From: Stachybotrys elegans
Taxonomy: Eukaryota; Ascomycota; Sordariomycetes; Hypocreales; Stachybotryaceae
Direction of reading: 5' to 3'
Assembly: GCA_020746835.1 (NCBI GenBank)
Contig: JAGPNK010000004.1
Location: 992,001 to 1,056,000, forward strand
Length of the DNA: 64,000 nt
The notes beneath the pieces are model-generated. The model was not told where the DNA came from. It was given only the letters and a program-made list of their open reading frames with translations, and searched no databases. Positions within the stretch are counted from its first letter, which is position 1, and each line of letters starts with the position of its first letter. Both the position numbers and the translations under genes were made by a program. Below, piece after piece: positions 10,340 through 22,000 of the stretch.

Positions 10340-11290
10340 TCAAACGTATTTCCACAGCCTTGCGAACCAGCCCAACTGCTTCGAATTCTGATCCTTCTTG
10401 ACACCTGCTTCAACGTTAACAGGGCCAATATTCTGTGCATGGGATGCTTGGAACACCCAGGCGCCCCGAGCCCAGTTTGTCTTAATAAAATGACCTTCAA
10501 CCCTTGTCTGAGCTTTGGATCTGTTTTGCCAGTCGTATGTGCCTCGAACCGACAAAATTTCCGGATCAAGCAATGCATTGAGCCGACACGCCGGGCAGTC
10601 ATCTGAAAGTTCAAAAGGGCCATGGGTGTGGCACTTTCGGACGTCGATGTCGACTTTGACTGAACCGAAATCCTTGCCGATACCTAAATGGCCTTTCTCC
10701 AGATGAATATTGGGACCCCAAGAAGGATTGTCCCAGTTTATGGACGTCGTGTTGAACGCAGCATCAAGTGTTCCAGCTTCGACACTCAATCGCAATTTCT
10801 TAGAAACTCTCAGGTCGCCGTATCGGGTTAAGAATATGTTTTCTAGGTTCAAGTTGCTGTTGAAGTCGCTTAGAGCCCACTTATCGACACGCCGCTCATA
10901 GTTTGGTAGTGGGAATGGAGAGTCCCAAGGGTCATCTTTCTTGAACTTGAGTTCAGACTCCAAGGTGAATTTGGTCTCACCCAATGGATTTTCGAACATG
11001 AATGGTTTTCTAGCCGATAGGACGAGTGGAGATTGGCCATAAATTCCGGACAGGTTGTTATCTGGGATGGCTGGCTGGCGGGGAGGCCTGAAGGCGCTGG
11101 ATGTCCATGGTTGGCTGGGTAGGTTAAAGCTCCTAGGTGTCCAAGAAGTCTCTGGGTCGAAGTGGAAACCACCACTCAGCCCAATATCGCGCAATGGATC
11201 GTAGCAAGCTTGTGGGCTGGAATAGGAAGAGGTGCTGAAGAAGCCGAGGTTTCCTGGATCTAACTGTTGCCTTTCATCTTGACCCCCCAA
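10340..11290 (-). CDS. Orphan protein, 5' end out of frame
   Basis: A coding-like open frame of about 316 codons in an AT-richer, gene-poor setting. I recognise no domain. Visible features are WDNPSW, a cysteine/histidine pocket KCHTHGPFELSDDCPACRL near residues 220-240, and a C-terminus of alternating polar/hydrophobic residues that could be beta-rich (GTYDWQNRSKAQTRVEGHF). No signal peptide or membrane segment. The frame opens at a TTG (11290) with a stop just upstream, so there is no proper start. An ATG at 11322 reads in another frame and would join this one if the six-G run at 11283-11288 had one more G. The gene could be frameshifted, mis-sequenced at the homopolymer, or have an unseen upstream exon. 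The first in-frame ATG lies near residue 97. Confidence 0.55.
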   Translation of the reverse strand: MGGQDERQQLDPGNLGFFSTSSYSSPQACYDPLRDIGLSGGFHFDPETSWTPRSFNLPSQPWTSSAFRPPRQPAIPDNNLSGIYGQSPLVLSARKPFMFENPLGETKFTLESELKFKKDDPWDSPFPLPNYERRVDKWALSDFNSNLNLENIFLTRYGDLRVSKKLRLSVEAGTLDAAFNTTSINWDNPSWGPNIHLEKGHLGIGKDFGSVKVDIDVRKCHTHGPFELSDDCPACRLNALLDPEILSVRGTYDWQNRSKAQTRVEGHFIKTNWARGAWVFQASHAQNIGPVNVEAGVKKDQNSKQLGWFARLWKYV

Positions 11291-12229
11291 TGAAATGCGC
11301 CCCTACTGCTGAGGTTGAACATGCTGCTCTTGCGTGTAGGAAATAATGTAATAGAAGTGCAATAATCAGATCTGCAGTTGTGTGAGCGAGAGGAGCAGCG
11401 AGAGATTGTTTGTCAAGCAACGTTCAGTTCTTGGGCTTGACAAGTTTCTAGCTTGAGCATTGTATTCTATCCCGGATTTCTCACGACTTATATGGCCCTC
11501 TGGCCATAAGGTTTAACCGGCGAAAGAGTTATCGCCGTCAAGCTTTTGCCTAGCATAGCGCAAAGTATATATCGCTAGATTCATCTCTTTAGCGTAATCT
11601 AGCCATTAAAGTTTGGCTGCCATAGAGTTTCTTTCTACCGTTATAGCCTATGTGCCCTACATCACATTTCATTCCTCAGCCCAATGCATGTGACAAGGCA
11701 CTATTATAGATAGTTCTGTATAGCAAGCTAATATGTTTTCGGTAACCTCTTTTTTGTCGGCCGCAAGTGTTCTTAGGAGCGCCCGCAGTTCTATACTAGA
11801 GTATGCACCAACAACACGCGATGACTAGGTGATGTTCTTGCCCATGTTCAAACATTTAATACCATCTCTACCAGTTCAAGCTGGACTTTAGACAACTGGG
11901 GTGCCATTTTCCGAGGATTTAGCGGCGAAGCTCGCCGGGTAAGCAAGCTAGGTGAGTCTGACTAAGGAAGAAATTCCAGATCGAACCGATTGAAGGGTCT
12001 TACATCCATGAACCGTTGCGTGAGTGTACGCTGTGAGAGTCATAAAGAGACCACACTGTGTGGGGAGCCTCTTCACTCTAAGTATATTTTCTCAGACCGG
12101 AAGGTGGTTTTGCTCTAAACTGTACACTTACTAAGTTGGGGGGGATTTCGAGACAACCCCCCATCCCCAACTTAGGGGTTAGATATATCGTCCACGAAAA
12201 TCACAGCCTTGTATCCTTGCTCGACGACT
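11291..12229. other. Intergenic between orphan gene and LysM gene
   Basis: AT-richer sequence holding the promoter of the orphan gene and the 3' flank of the LysM gene. A hairpin-forming inverted repeat lies at 12131-12175. Nothing else supported. Confidence 0.5.
12131..12175. repeat. Inverted repeat downstream of LysM gene
   Basis: Arms CTAAGTTGGGG (12131-12141) and CCCCAACTTAG (12165-12175) are perfect reverse complements with a 23-base spacer that itself pairs in part (G run against C run). It lies about 55 bp past the stop codon of the LysM gene, so it may form a hairpin in its 3' UTR or be a tiny transposon footprint. Confidence 0.6.
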
Positions 12230-14461
12230 CTAGACTGCAACGCAGTATCTGTAGTCTACAGCAAAAGGCATTAGCTTCTGTGCGCATTATAAACACAACT
12301 AGAAAAGAATCAAGTCACTTACCTGGCCAGAGATTGCGGCATTCGGGTCCGATAGCCGAGTTCCTACACAGTCAGTCTTGTGCAATACATGGAAGATGGA
12401 TTCGACTTGCATGGCATAAAATTGTGCGATTGTGAGGCCATTGGCGTCCAGAGTCTCTTGACAAGTCATGCCAGAAGGAACTGGGAAATATTTCTTGCAG
12501 TTGTCGGCCGCGCCATCCTATCGGGACATGATTAGACACAGGCATGCTTGCAATAGCAAATATCCTGGGACTTACCCTGATGGGGAACTCGTTGGATGTA
12601 GTAGTCGGCTGAGGGGCGGATTCCACCGGGCTGGACGTCGGGTCTGGCACTGGTTCCGTGGTGGGCACGTAGGTGTTGTACTTCCTGTAGGCTGCCATGC
12701 AGTAGCTGAAGTCCTCACTGAACTTGCAGTCGGGAGCGGTCACATTGAGAGAGGGATTCCTAACCATGTCAGAATTCTATCCAGCTAGAAGACGGGTAAA
12801 GGGATGCTGACCAGTTATGCAGTTCTTCGAGGGTGACGTCCCAAGGAGCAGCGATTTCGGCACATGCAGACAATCCAAATCCCCAGCTCGTATCGTACTG
12901 CAGATCTGTGCCATTGACATAGATGAGACAATCTTTCCGTGTGCCCTCAGCACGCGGGAGGTAGGTGGGTAGGTCTGTGATTGGAGGTGGAGTGAAAGTT
13001 GCCTCAGGTAATTCACTGAACGGTATGTCAGAGGCGGTTGTAGGCGGCTCAACGTAGTCCGGATGACCGGGATACTGGTTGATAGGCCCGACTGGAGCAA
13101 CGCAGTAAGACTCAAAGGCGAAGAGGTTAGTACATTCAGCGTTCAGACCCTGGTTCAGGAAGAGAAAGTCGGCCAGAGAGATGCTGTGTTTGACAATGAT
13201 CTGGTTGCAGTAGTCACCAGGCCGGACGGAGTAGTACAGAGCGCAGTTGCGGTTGGTGCCTTGGGCGATATCAGAAGGCACCGGGGCAGCAGTGGGTTCA
13301 GGCTCAGGAACGCTGGACTCGAAAGTTGGCGGGGAGTAGTCCTCATCGTCATGGGGCTCAATGCAGACGGTGTCTCCTACGGACATGGACATGCGGTTGC
13401 AAGCAGCTCCGAGGACGGGGTTCCCTGATAGACATCAGCAGGCATAAACCAAGGCCAAAGAGCATCGGGCTTGGGATTGGCACTTACACGAGTAGAGCTG
13501 CACCATAGTGATTTTGGAAGCAACAGCGATGCCCTGACAGGTATCATCAGCCTTGATAGTGTATGTCTTGCATTTGTTCTTGATGCAGATAGTCTCCCCA
13601 GCCTTGGGAAAATCGGCACAGAAAGCCTTGAGCTGGTTGTCGCTCAGCATCCAGGCTGTGGCAAGGCTGTTAGCCTTGGAGATGGACTGGCATGTGTCGC
13701 CCTCCTTGATGGTGTACACTTCTCCGTCGCACACGGGAGATGGCTCAGGAGTGGAAGAAGAACTGATTAGCCTTGGTTAGTTGCTGGGATGTAAAGGAGG
13801 TGGATGAACTTACACTGGTGGCGCCGTTGTTGCCAACGGAAAGTTAGTCTTGGTGCAGCTCTTGGTTAAGCTGGTGTATTCGGCCTGGCGATCGAATCCA
13901 TTGGAGTACGACTGGCCAGCAATGAATTGGAAAGGCTTGATAACACAGTTGTCACAGAAGTTGACAGACCTTGTCACGGTAGCTATGGCGTTGCATTAGG
14001 ATCAATGGGAAGTACCAAGGAATGGGAGTAGGTGTCTCACGGTTATTGTCTGGGGAGTTCTCAAATGCCCAGACGTTACACCATCTATCACCGTCCTTGA
14101 TACAGGTTCGGTTGAAGTGATATAGCAAGTCTGTAGCAATAACCGACGCATGGACAGGATCCAACTCAGGACTGTACTGCACTGTGTCCTCTTTGCCACA
14201 GTCTTTCTTCAGGCTGGCCTCGAATTGAGATAGAGAAGTGCGGCATGCTGACGTGCAAGCCTCCTCTAGCGAGTCACGCGGGACAGGCTCTCGCTCGAAG
14301 AAACTGCTGACCTGTCTGGCACAAGCAATGTCCACGGTGAGGGCCGCCTTGCAACTGTCTGACAGATCCTCGGAGGGCAGAGCATCGGGCGAGATATATT
14401 GCCAGGCATGTGCAGTATTGGCCACAAGGGCCACACTCGAGAGAATGGATAAAACCTGCAT
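12230..14461 (-). CDS. Secreted multi-LysM chitin-binding protein
   Basis: Eight exons (14461-14041, 13982-13814, 13762-13488, 13424-12812, 12759-12576, 12517-12411, 12363-12323, 12255-12230) give 611 residues. The signal peptide is about residues 1-19 (MQVLSILSSVALVANTAHA). An N-terminal cysteine-containing domain (about 25-195, with NFCDNCVIKPFQF) is followed by five LysM-like units near 207-257, 259-310, 349-399, 454-520 and 560-611, separated by Pro/Ser/Thr linkers. Each has the YTI/YxVxxGD-type strand and Cys pairs; unit 4 is the most divergent. LysM modules bind chitin oligomers; such proteins hide or sense chitin or shield the hyphal wall. Intron 6 (12410-12364) has a GC donor. The gene is divergent from the chitinase at 15304, an arrangement known for killer-toxin-like chitinases. 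Exon joins restore the expected LysM endings (LYSWNPVLG, HNWNPSL, LWPDYRYCVAV). Confidence 0.9.
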
Positions 14462-15303
14462 GTTGACTGGCAACTGCTGAAGGCAGTTTGGTGAAGAGTC
14501 AAGAGATAAAGAAGGCTCCCGAAGACCTCTTCTAGGAAATGGGACCTTGATGTTCAGCCGGCCCTGGACTCGTCCAACACCAAGGATGGAGTCAGGCCAG
14601 CCAAGTGTTGGCTATGTATAGCAACCAGCGGACGGTTTCTTCCGACTCTACAGGCTCGGGTGACCGCTGGTTAGGGGGCAATAACCGAAGTGAAAATTTG
14701 ATCTATGTATCACCATCGACACCGCTCCATGGACTCTGTAGACTACGCATAGATGTTGTTGGTTGACAACTTTGAGTCATGTAATTCACGGTTTTCTTCA
14801 GCTCCAGGGCCTTTGCCAAGTGGAATAGCGTGCGAAAATGCTGTACTTGCCCAAGTAGGCGAGGAACACAACCAACAATCGCGGGGCTCCCCATACAACC
14901 CCCTGAACTACCGGGCGAGGGAGTCGAATTTTGGCTAAGCCTCTTGCACTTCACCGTAGTTTTGTTGGTAGAGACGTCTTCGGCAACTGTCCGGGAACAC
15001 AGACGAGTGGAATTGTAATTCTAATTCGACACCGGCTGTTGGAAATCTCCCGCAACCCGCACAGTCTGCCTAAAGCACTCCACAACGTGCATCCAGGGTT
15101 GAACAGGGTCTAACAATGTCCAACAGGTCCGACAAGGCCCAATGGGGACCAAGACAGAGACGGCTTAAGCCATTGGCTTTGACGGCACGTTGTATAAATG
15201 GCTTTACATTGACCGCTTTCAAAGCGCCGTGAGAGGTCTATCTAGACTTATTGCTCTCTGGTTGACATCGACAATTCATTGACCGTCTCTTTGCCGGCCA
15301 GCG
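14462..15303. promoter_or_regulatory. Shared divergent promoter, LysM/chitinase
   Basis: 842 bp between two head-to-head secreted chitin-related genes. On the chitinase side a TATAAAT box lies at about 15193, some 110 bp before the ATG. Co-regulation is inferred from layout. I did not find a convincing binding-site array. Confidence 0.65.
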
Positions 15304-18300
15304 ATGGGACCAAAGAACACCCTCCTCGTCTTTGTATTAGCCTTGTGGGCTGTACCTGGTATGGGTGCAGCCCACGATAGGCACTCGAGCAGACATCTTC
15401 ACTACCGTCACGTCCACGGCCATGGCCATGTCCGTAGCCATCTCGAGGCGCGTCAACAAGACGATGGACTTGTCTGTCCTCCTATTCCCGACAAACTGGT
15501 GACGGGTGCCGACCTGATTGCCAAGCTCCGGTTCAATGACCGAGACACTTGCGAAGCCGGACCCAGGCTTGAAGCCAGGTCCGATGCTGTGTCTACCATG
15601 GCTGCCGATCCCAACGATCCATACTCTTGCTCCGAGGTCAAGCCTTGCAGCAACGGTGCATGCTGTTCCAAGACTGGTGTGTGCAATTATGGACCAGAAG
15701 CCTGCGGCACCAACGGCCAATCCCCCAACGACAAGTGCTGGAGCAACTGCGACGCCCATGCCGAGTGCGGTCGCTTCGCGAAAGAGCCCGGCAAGAAATG
15801 CCCCCTCAATGTCTGCTGCAGCCAGCACGGCTTCTGCGGCATGACGTCTGAGTTCTGCAGCAAGGACCAGAACTGCCAGAGCAACTGCGAGCAGCCTGGT
15901 TCTGGTGCATCTGGCGGCAACGTCCAGAAGCGTGTCATCGGATACTATGAAGCATGGAACTGGAAGAAGAAGTGCATCGGCATGAGCATGGAAGACATTC
16001 CCGTCAACAGTCTGACGCACATCTACTACTCATTTGCCTACATCCGACCCAAAACATATGAGATCGTTCCCATGGAGGATGACACGGACGGAAAGCTCAC
16101 CACTGAGACCTTTTCCGAGTTCACTGCCCTCAAACGCAAGAACCCCTCTCTCATGGCTGTGGTTGCTCTTGGAGGTTGGACCTTTAACGACAACGGCACC
16201 ATCTGGCAACCCGTCTTCAGTGACCTATCTTCTACCAAGGAGAAGCGAGCCACCTTTATCAAGCAGCTCATCAAGTTCATGAACCGCTATGGCTTTGACG
16301 GTGTTGACTTTGACTGGGAGTATCCCGGCGCCCCCGACAGAGGCGGCAAGCCAGACGATGGTGTCAACCTCACGAAGCTGTTCAAGGAGCTCCGCATCGA
16401 GCTGGACAAGACATACGGCAGGAGAAAGGAGATCTCCTTCACTGCTCCCACGAGCTACTGGTACATGCGACACTTTGACATTACCGCGTCCGCCAAAGCT
16501 GTCGACTATGTCAACGTCATGTCCTACGATCTCCATGGCGTTTGGGATGCGAACAACCCCATCGGATCTCAGGTGCTGGCGCACACGAACCTGACCGAGA
16601 TCGACCTTGCCCTAGATCTATTCTGGCGCAACAAGGTTGAGCCCTCCAAGATCAACCTTGGCATCGGGTTCTACGGGCGCTCGTTCCAGCTTGCCGATCC
16701 CTCATGCCACACCCCTGGCTGCCTCTTCCTTGGCGGTGCCAAGCCGGGTCCCTGTACCAAGAACTCGGGTACGCTGTCGTACTTTGAGATCATGGACATC
16801 ATCAGGAAGTACGATCTGTCGCCGTACTGGGATGAGAAGGATGCTGTCAAGTACATTACCTGGGCGGGAGACCAGTGGGTTTCCTACGATGACCAGGACA
16901 CCATCCAGCAGAAGATTGAGTTTGCCAACAACCTGGGCCTGGGCGGTCTGCTCATCTGGGCCATCGATTTGGATGACAGGGAGCTGGATGCGTTGGCTGC
17001 TGTCCTGCATCCTGGTGGCTTCGGCGCCCATAAGGACCGGTCGACAATGAACCCCTGGACAGAGCTGGGAGACGGCCACTGTACTGTCAGCGAATGTGGT
17101 TCTGTTGGCTGTGAGCTGGGATGGGTCGAAGTCGACAGAGCCAAATGCAATGACAGGGAATGGAAGTCAAGCGTCTGCTGCCCTTTTTCATCTGCTCCTG
17201 ACCCCGATAAATGGCAAGGCTCCCCGATTCTCACTCCCCGTATCGATTTGTTTTGAGGCTGACAAATAGCAGCACCTGGAGAGGCACCGGCGTCCTCTGC
17301 AACGGCCAGTGTCACGATGGCGAAGTCGCTCTGGCATCCAGCACGCTTGCCGGGGGTGGCTTCGGCTGCACTGATGGCCGAAAGTTCCTGTGCTGCGAGG
17401 CGGAGGCTCAGAAGCCAGACTGCCGATGGACGGATTGCGGCGGCAAATGCGACTCGGATGAGAATGAGCTGACTTGGAAGTCCGGCGAGTGCAAGAGTGG
17501 CAAGCAGAAGAAGTTTTGCTGCGACAAGAGCCAAGAATGGAAGAATTGCGGATGGCGTGGTAAGCCAGGCAGCTGCTTCGACAACCACTGCGAAACAGGA
17601 TGGCAGGTGGCTCTGACGAGGTCTCACGGTGGCGAGGATGAGGACTGTGGCTGGGCTTCGAGGCGGAAACGGACATTCTGCTGCGACCCCCCGGATGGCG
17701 ACTCGCCTTTCCTGCCCGTTCCCTTGGACTATCTGTTTCCCGATGCGCCCCCAGAGGAGGAGGCAGACCCAGAATGGTCTCTCAAAGTCGATGGTACGTG
17801 GGGTGGTGCCAGGCCCGGGCCCTTTGCTGAAACTCCGGAGGCTTCTGCCTTTGGCTTTGTTGTCATGACTGGTCCGGATGACAAGATTACCACGCTGAGG
17901 CGTCGCGATGGATCGCACTGGGAGCTATTTGACTGCCACGATGCTGTCACCGAGGGCGAGCAGACCGTTCGCATGGTATGCGGCAACAACGGCGACGACT
18001 CCAACTGCGGCAAGATTCACCTCGGCCACGGTGCTCCTGGTACCATTGTCAGCATGCCGGACGGCTGTGGTCCTGGCAGATATGCTGTTGTCAAGGAGAT
18101 GACGCCCAGCAAGAACCAGAGCCTGCCGCACCACCTCTCCCGCCGAGGTGTGCCTGAGAGCGAGACTGTGTATGACTTGACCTTTGACTACGACTTCCGC
18201 CGCGTGCCTCGAGACTCTGAGAAGGTCCAGTTGCGTATCGACTACAGTAACGAGAATACTTACTGGAAAACCATTGTCGACAAGGCAGCGGATCACAAGC

Positions 18301-20833
18301 GCAAGCTCAAGAAGCGAGGCACCCCGGAGCGGACGCTCGAGGATGTGGGAGGTAGCCACAAGCGCTGGCTCGAGGAGGAGTGGCGCGATGATGAGTACGG
18401 CGGTGCGATATCCAAGGATGAACTGCACAAGAGATGGTTCGGCGAGACAATCATCGACTGGCTCAAGGCACAGCTGTATGGAGTGACCAACCCCCTCGAC
18501 CACGCCCACAAATACGAGGAAGACTTCACCCTGAGTATCATCGACCAGAAGTTGACGTGCCCCAACATGGATGCCAAGCTTGAGGTCTTTGCTGAAATGA
18601 AGGTGGAAATGGACATCAACTACGGCCTCACCCTGATTGCCACGCTGGGAGGCGAGTACGGCATCGACATCTCGGGCTCGTATCTTTACTACAGAACCGC
18701 GGGCGACGTCGAGGCCAACTTTGTCGTCGATGCTGCCGTGACAGCCCACATCGACACTGGCGACGTCCTCATGTTCTCTGCTGACACGTTTGGGGCCTCC
18801 TTTACCGTCCCCGGCCTCGTCACCATCGGACCCAACTTTAAGCTGTTTGGCAGGATGGAAGGCCGGGCGACGCTGGGTGTCAACTTTGAGAGCAAGGTGA
18901 AGCTGGCCGAATGGAACGTGTACCAAACGTACCCCGTTGCCAACCAAGACTGGGAACCCGACTCGTTTAACACGCCCAGAAAGTCTGGTAAACAGGTCCT
19001 TGATCCCGAGTTCGAGTATGGTGTGACCGTCGACGGCCATCTCACGGCGCACGTCAAGCCCACTGTCACGTTTGGCATCGACTGGAACAAGAAGACTACC
19101 TCTCTGGAGCCCTGCGCCGTAAACCTTGTCGCTGATGGCTACGTCACGTTCCACGCCGAGGCCAGCGCGGGCAGCGATGGAAATAGGCTCTGCTACGGCA
19201 TTGACGCCGGAGCAGGCCTCTATGCGACCATCGAAGCGCCTGACATGCTGAACTGGGCGCTCCCGGAATCGCCCTTCATGATCCTGCCGACGCGGGATGT
19301 GACACTCTTCCCCAAGTGGAATGATGACGGTTGTCATACCCCCCGCAGCAGCAGGATCCGACGAGAGACTGAGTCGATCAGTTCTCGCAGGGAGAGAGCT
19401 TCTGCCACTTCTTCGACTCATGCTCGTACGAAGCGTGGCGAGAGGTACGGACCGTTGATTCCGCGGATAGAGGGGCTCATGTGTCCTGGTGCCGTCGACT
19501 TGGACGGCATCCCTTCGTGCAATCTCTGTGGCGATGATGATTCTCTCGATAAGCGGGATGGTGAAGTCTGCATGCTGGACCCATATCCTTCTTCTGAAGA
19601 GCCTTGCCCCTCGGATTCGAATTTGGATGTTCGCCGCCGCTCTCTTGAGGAAAGAAAAGAATCTTACAAGACAAACCCGCGATGGGAATACGGAGGAGAT
19701 AAGTATGAGCTCAAATTGCCAAGCTATAAGGGTTGCTCAGACGCCGTCTCTGAAAGCCGCATTCAGCGCTGGTATGGGTACCCGGAGGTTGAGGCAAACG
19801 GCTGTCAGGTTGAGCTGCAAAAGCTTAGCGTGAACCAGATTGATAAGGGCAGCTTCGTCAGTAAGTCAACCACGCGCTGTGACATGAGAACCACGGGACG
19901 AAGGACGAAGCTAACCAGAATGTGTGCCTTCGCGCTTCATAGCCGAGCATGTCTACGAAGCGCAGCTCCTCTTACGCTTTATTAACTGGCTATGGAAAAC
20001 ACCACTCCCTGCAGGTTACACGAATCCAACACGCGATTGGATCTCAGAAGTCGTTATTGGATGTCCTCGCCTCAACGGGCAGCCAAACCGGATATTCCAG
20101 CACTCTAGCTGGGGTTCTGATGACGACACTTGGGATCGGCTGGCCAGCGGCCTAGGAAGTTCACAGAACCCTGGGCGTCTAGTCCTTGCTGACGGGTGGA
20201 TGAATAAGAGAAAGGAAGTATTGTTTGCTGGACATACACCCAGCGCAAACAACGTGGTAGGAAATGCGGACACGCGCAGATTGCAGCGAAACGTAGGTTT
20301 ACTGATTCTGGAACGGCTTGGCAATTGTGAACTTTGAGAATGAAAGAGCTGACAGATAATAGCTGGCTGGTGTTTTCTATTACATGAGCCATCCGGACAT
20401 TTGGCCAAAGTTCACAGCCACTTCCCAGCACATGGAAAATGTATGGAAGCAATTCGACGACGAATACGACTGGGGAGGACCGGACTCAGCTGGCGAGCCA
20501 GGCCTACCCACAAGAACAACCGGCCAACCCAGAGCTGGGCTTCGCGACCTCTACTGCTACTGGATCGAATCAGAGCTGAGAAACATTGAGGCCAGGGCCG
20601 ATACCTGGGTAGATACCGCCACAAGGAATTACAGGAAGGACTTTGGGGGTAGGCCGATAGGCGACAGGTGGCTTGCAAACGTGCTAAATCCGAGCGGCTA
20701 CATCTCAGCGACGAAGCTCAAGTTTCCAAAGGCAAGGACCTCGCACAAGAATCCTAACCCAGGCAGTCCTGATATCTGGCTGGCGAGCAATTACCAAGGC
20801 TTGTGGGCTCATGGAGCTGCTGGACCATTTTAG
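15304..20833 (+). CDS. Killer-toxin-like GH18 chitinase with CBM18 (subgroup C)
   Basis: Four exons (15304-17213, 17270-19860, 19943-20292, 20363-20833) give about 1773 residues. A signal peptide covers residues 1-22. Cysteine-rich chitin-binding type-1 (CBM18) modules lie near 109-195 (CSNGACCSKTGVC, CCSQHGFCG). The GH18 catalytic domain runs from about 209 to 575 with the motif FDGVDFDWEYPG and catalytic acid E339. Two or three Cys-rich repeats of about 45 residues follow (CSTWRG...CNGQC, CRWTDCGGKC, CGWRG), then a long domain of about 1100 residues like the alpha/beta killer-toxin chitinases of fungi. Exon 3 joins as SFVTEHVYEAQ and exon 4 as LAGVFYYM. Intron 1 uses a GC donor and a TAG-CAG double acceptor. 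It hydrolyses chitin outside the cell; the C-terminal part may act on competing fungi or on self wall. No canonical LysM is seen in this protein. Confidence 0.92.
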
Positions 20834-21058
20834 CGGAAGGAAAGACACTAAGAATCTGGATTCGGAGCAGCGGAGGTTGGACAGGAGGGGGTAATAACCA
20901 AGGCGCGTTATGCCCGGGGTTGGAATTTGCTTGAGTATATTCTTTGGGCGTATGGTATAGACGAAGATGAGCTGCTCCGGGAAATTGATTTAGCTTGTAG
21001 AGAAAAGAAGTGCGTATTTATAGGTCTAAGAATGCCGTCTCTGAAGCCATCCGATTCT

Positions 21059-22000
21059 TCACCAAGTTTCCCAACCCATCCCCAATGCAGTATTCCATGA
21101 TACGTTGCAGGCTTCCTCCCATCTCTTGGCATGCATTCTATCACCCATCCAGTGGACAGCTTTAGTGCCCTCGTATTCAAGTCCCTCAACATAATCGGGG
21201 TCGCCTGGTTGTGATCGGGGTGGATTATGATAGAGACTGAACGATTTGATGTGGACGGGGTGCTGCATGGGGTCAAACTTGTAAACCTCGCCCTCTTCTA
21301 GCTCTGATAAATCGTTTGGGATAGGGTCGAACATGACAGCGCTGACTTGGCGGTTCTTGTGGTCTGGCCCCCATTGAGCATCTGCATAGGGGTAGAGGAA
21401 GAACCAGCCACGGTAGCGGATGTCGAGGCAGTCACGTTCTTCTTCAGCCCAGACCAGGCCAGGAAGATGTTGGTCCCGTGTGCTATCGCTGACTTGGTCT
21501 TTAGGAGGCTCCGCTTCTGACCCCTTAATGTTGCCGTCATGATGACTCTGTGACTCTTGTTCTTCCTTCTTGGCCTTGAGCCTCGCACTCCTGCGCTTAC
21601 TTGCTTCAACCGCCGCTGCTACTTGCCGAACTTGACGCCAAATGGTCCCTCGGGCTTCTATTTCGGCACGGTAGTGCTGCACGCATTCTTCAGCCGTAGC
21701 ACCAGGCAAAAGGAAGAATTCGGTTCGGCATGCGCCACCACTGTAACGATCGTTGTCTTCCACATGAAATATAAAATCGTCCCCGTCGAAATCTTTCAAA
21801 GAGAAGTCTGGATGAACCATGTAGAAGACCCAGGATGACAAGGGAGGCAGGGAGGGTTCATCTGCTGCGTTGAGCCATGACATCAAGGCAGGGCGGCCAG
21901 TGTGGTCTTTGAAGGGAATGTTGTACTTTGTGGCTTTTCTAACAAGTGATTTGAGAACGCGGCGTTTTCGGGGGTTCTTGGGAGCTGACCTGCGTGCCAT
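21059..22000 (-). CDS. Uncharacterised protein
   Basis: A 313-residue single-exon protein with ATG at 22000. No known domain recognised. The N-terminus is basic (ARRSAPKNPRKRRVLKSLVRKA), suggesting a nuclear or nucleic-acid location. Residues 125-175 form a charged helical segment (SKRRSARLKAKKEEQE). The C-terminal half has several tryptophan/tyrosine-rich strands (YRGWFFLYPYADAQWGPDH; KAVHWMGDRMHAKRWEEACN) that look like a folded domain. It is convergent with the chitinase gene, with 225 bp between stops. Codon use appears normal, and the frame is far longer than chance. A coding call is likely but function is unknown. Confidence 0.75.
   Translation of the reverse strand: MARRSAPKNPRKRRVLKSLVRKATKYNIPFKDHTGRPALMSWLNAADEPSLPPLSSWVFYMVHPDFSLKDFDGDDFIFHVEDNDRYSGGACRTEFFLLPGATAEECVQHYRAEIEARGTIWRQVRQVAAAVEASKRRSARLKAKKEEQESQSHHDGNIKGSEAEPPKDQVSDSTRDQHLPGLVWAEEERDCLDIRYRGWFFLYPYADAQWGPDHKNRQVSAVMFDPIPNDLSELEEGEVYKFDPMQHPVHIKSFSLYHNPPRSQPGDPDYVEGLEYEGTKAVHWMGDRMHAKRWEEACNVSWNTALGMGWETW

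Noticed and set aside
17925..19421. Long minus-strand frame of 498 codons
   Set aside because: Antisense shadow of the chitinase second exon, which has clear domain and splice support.
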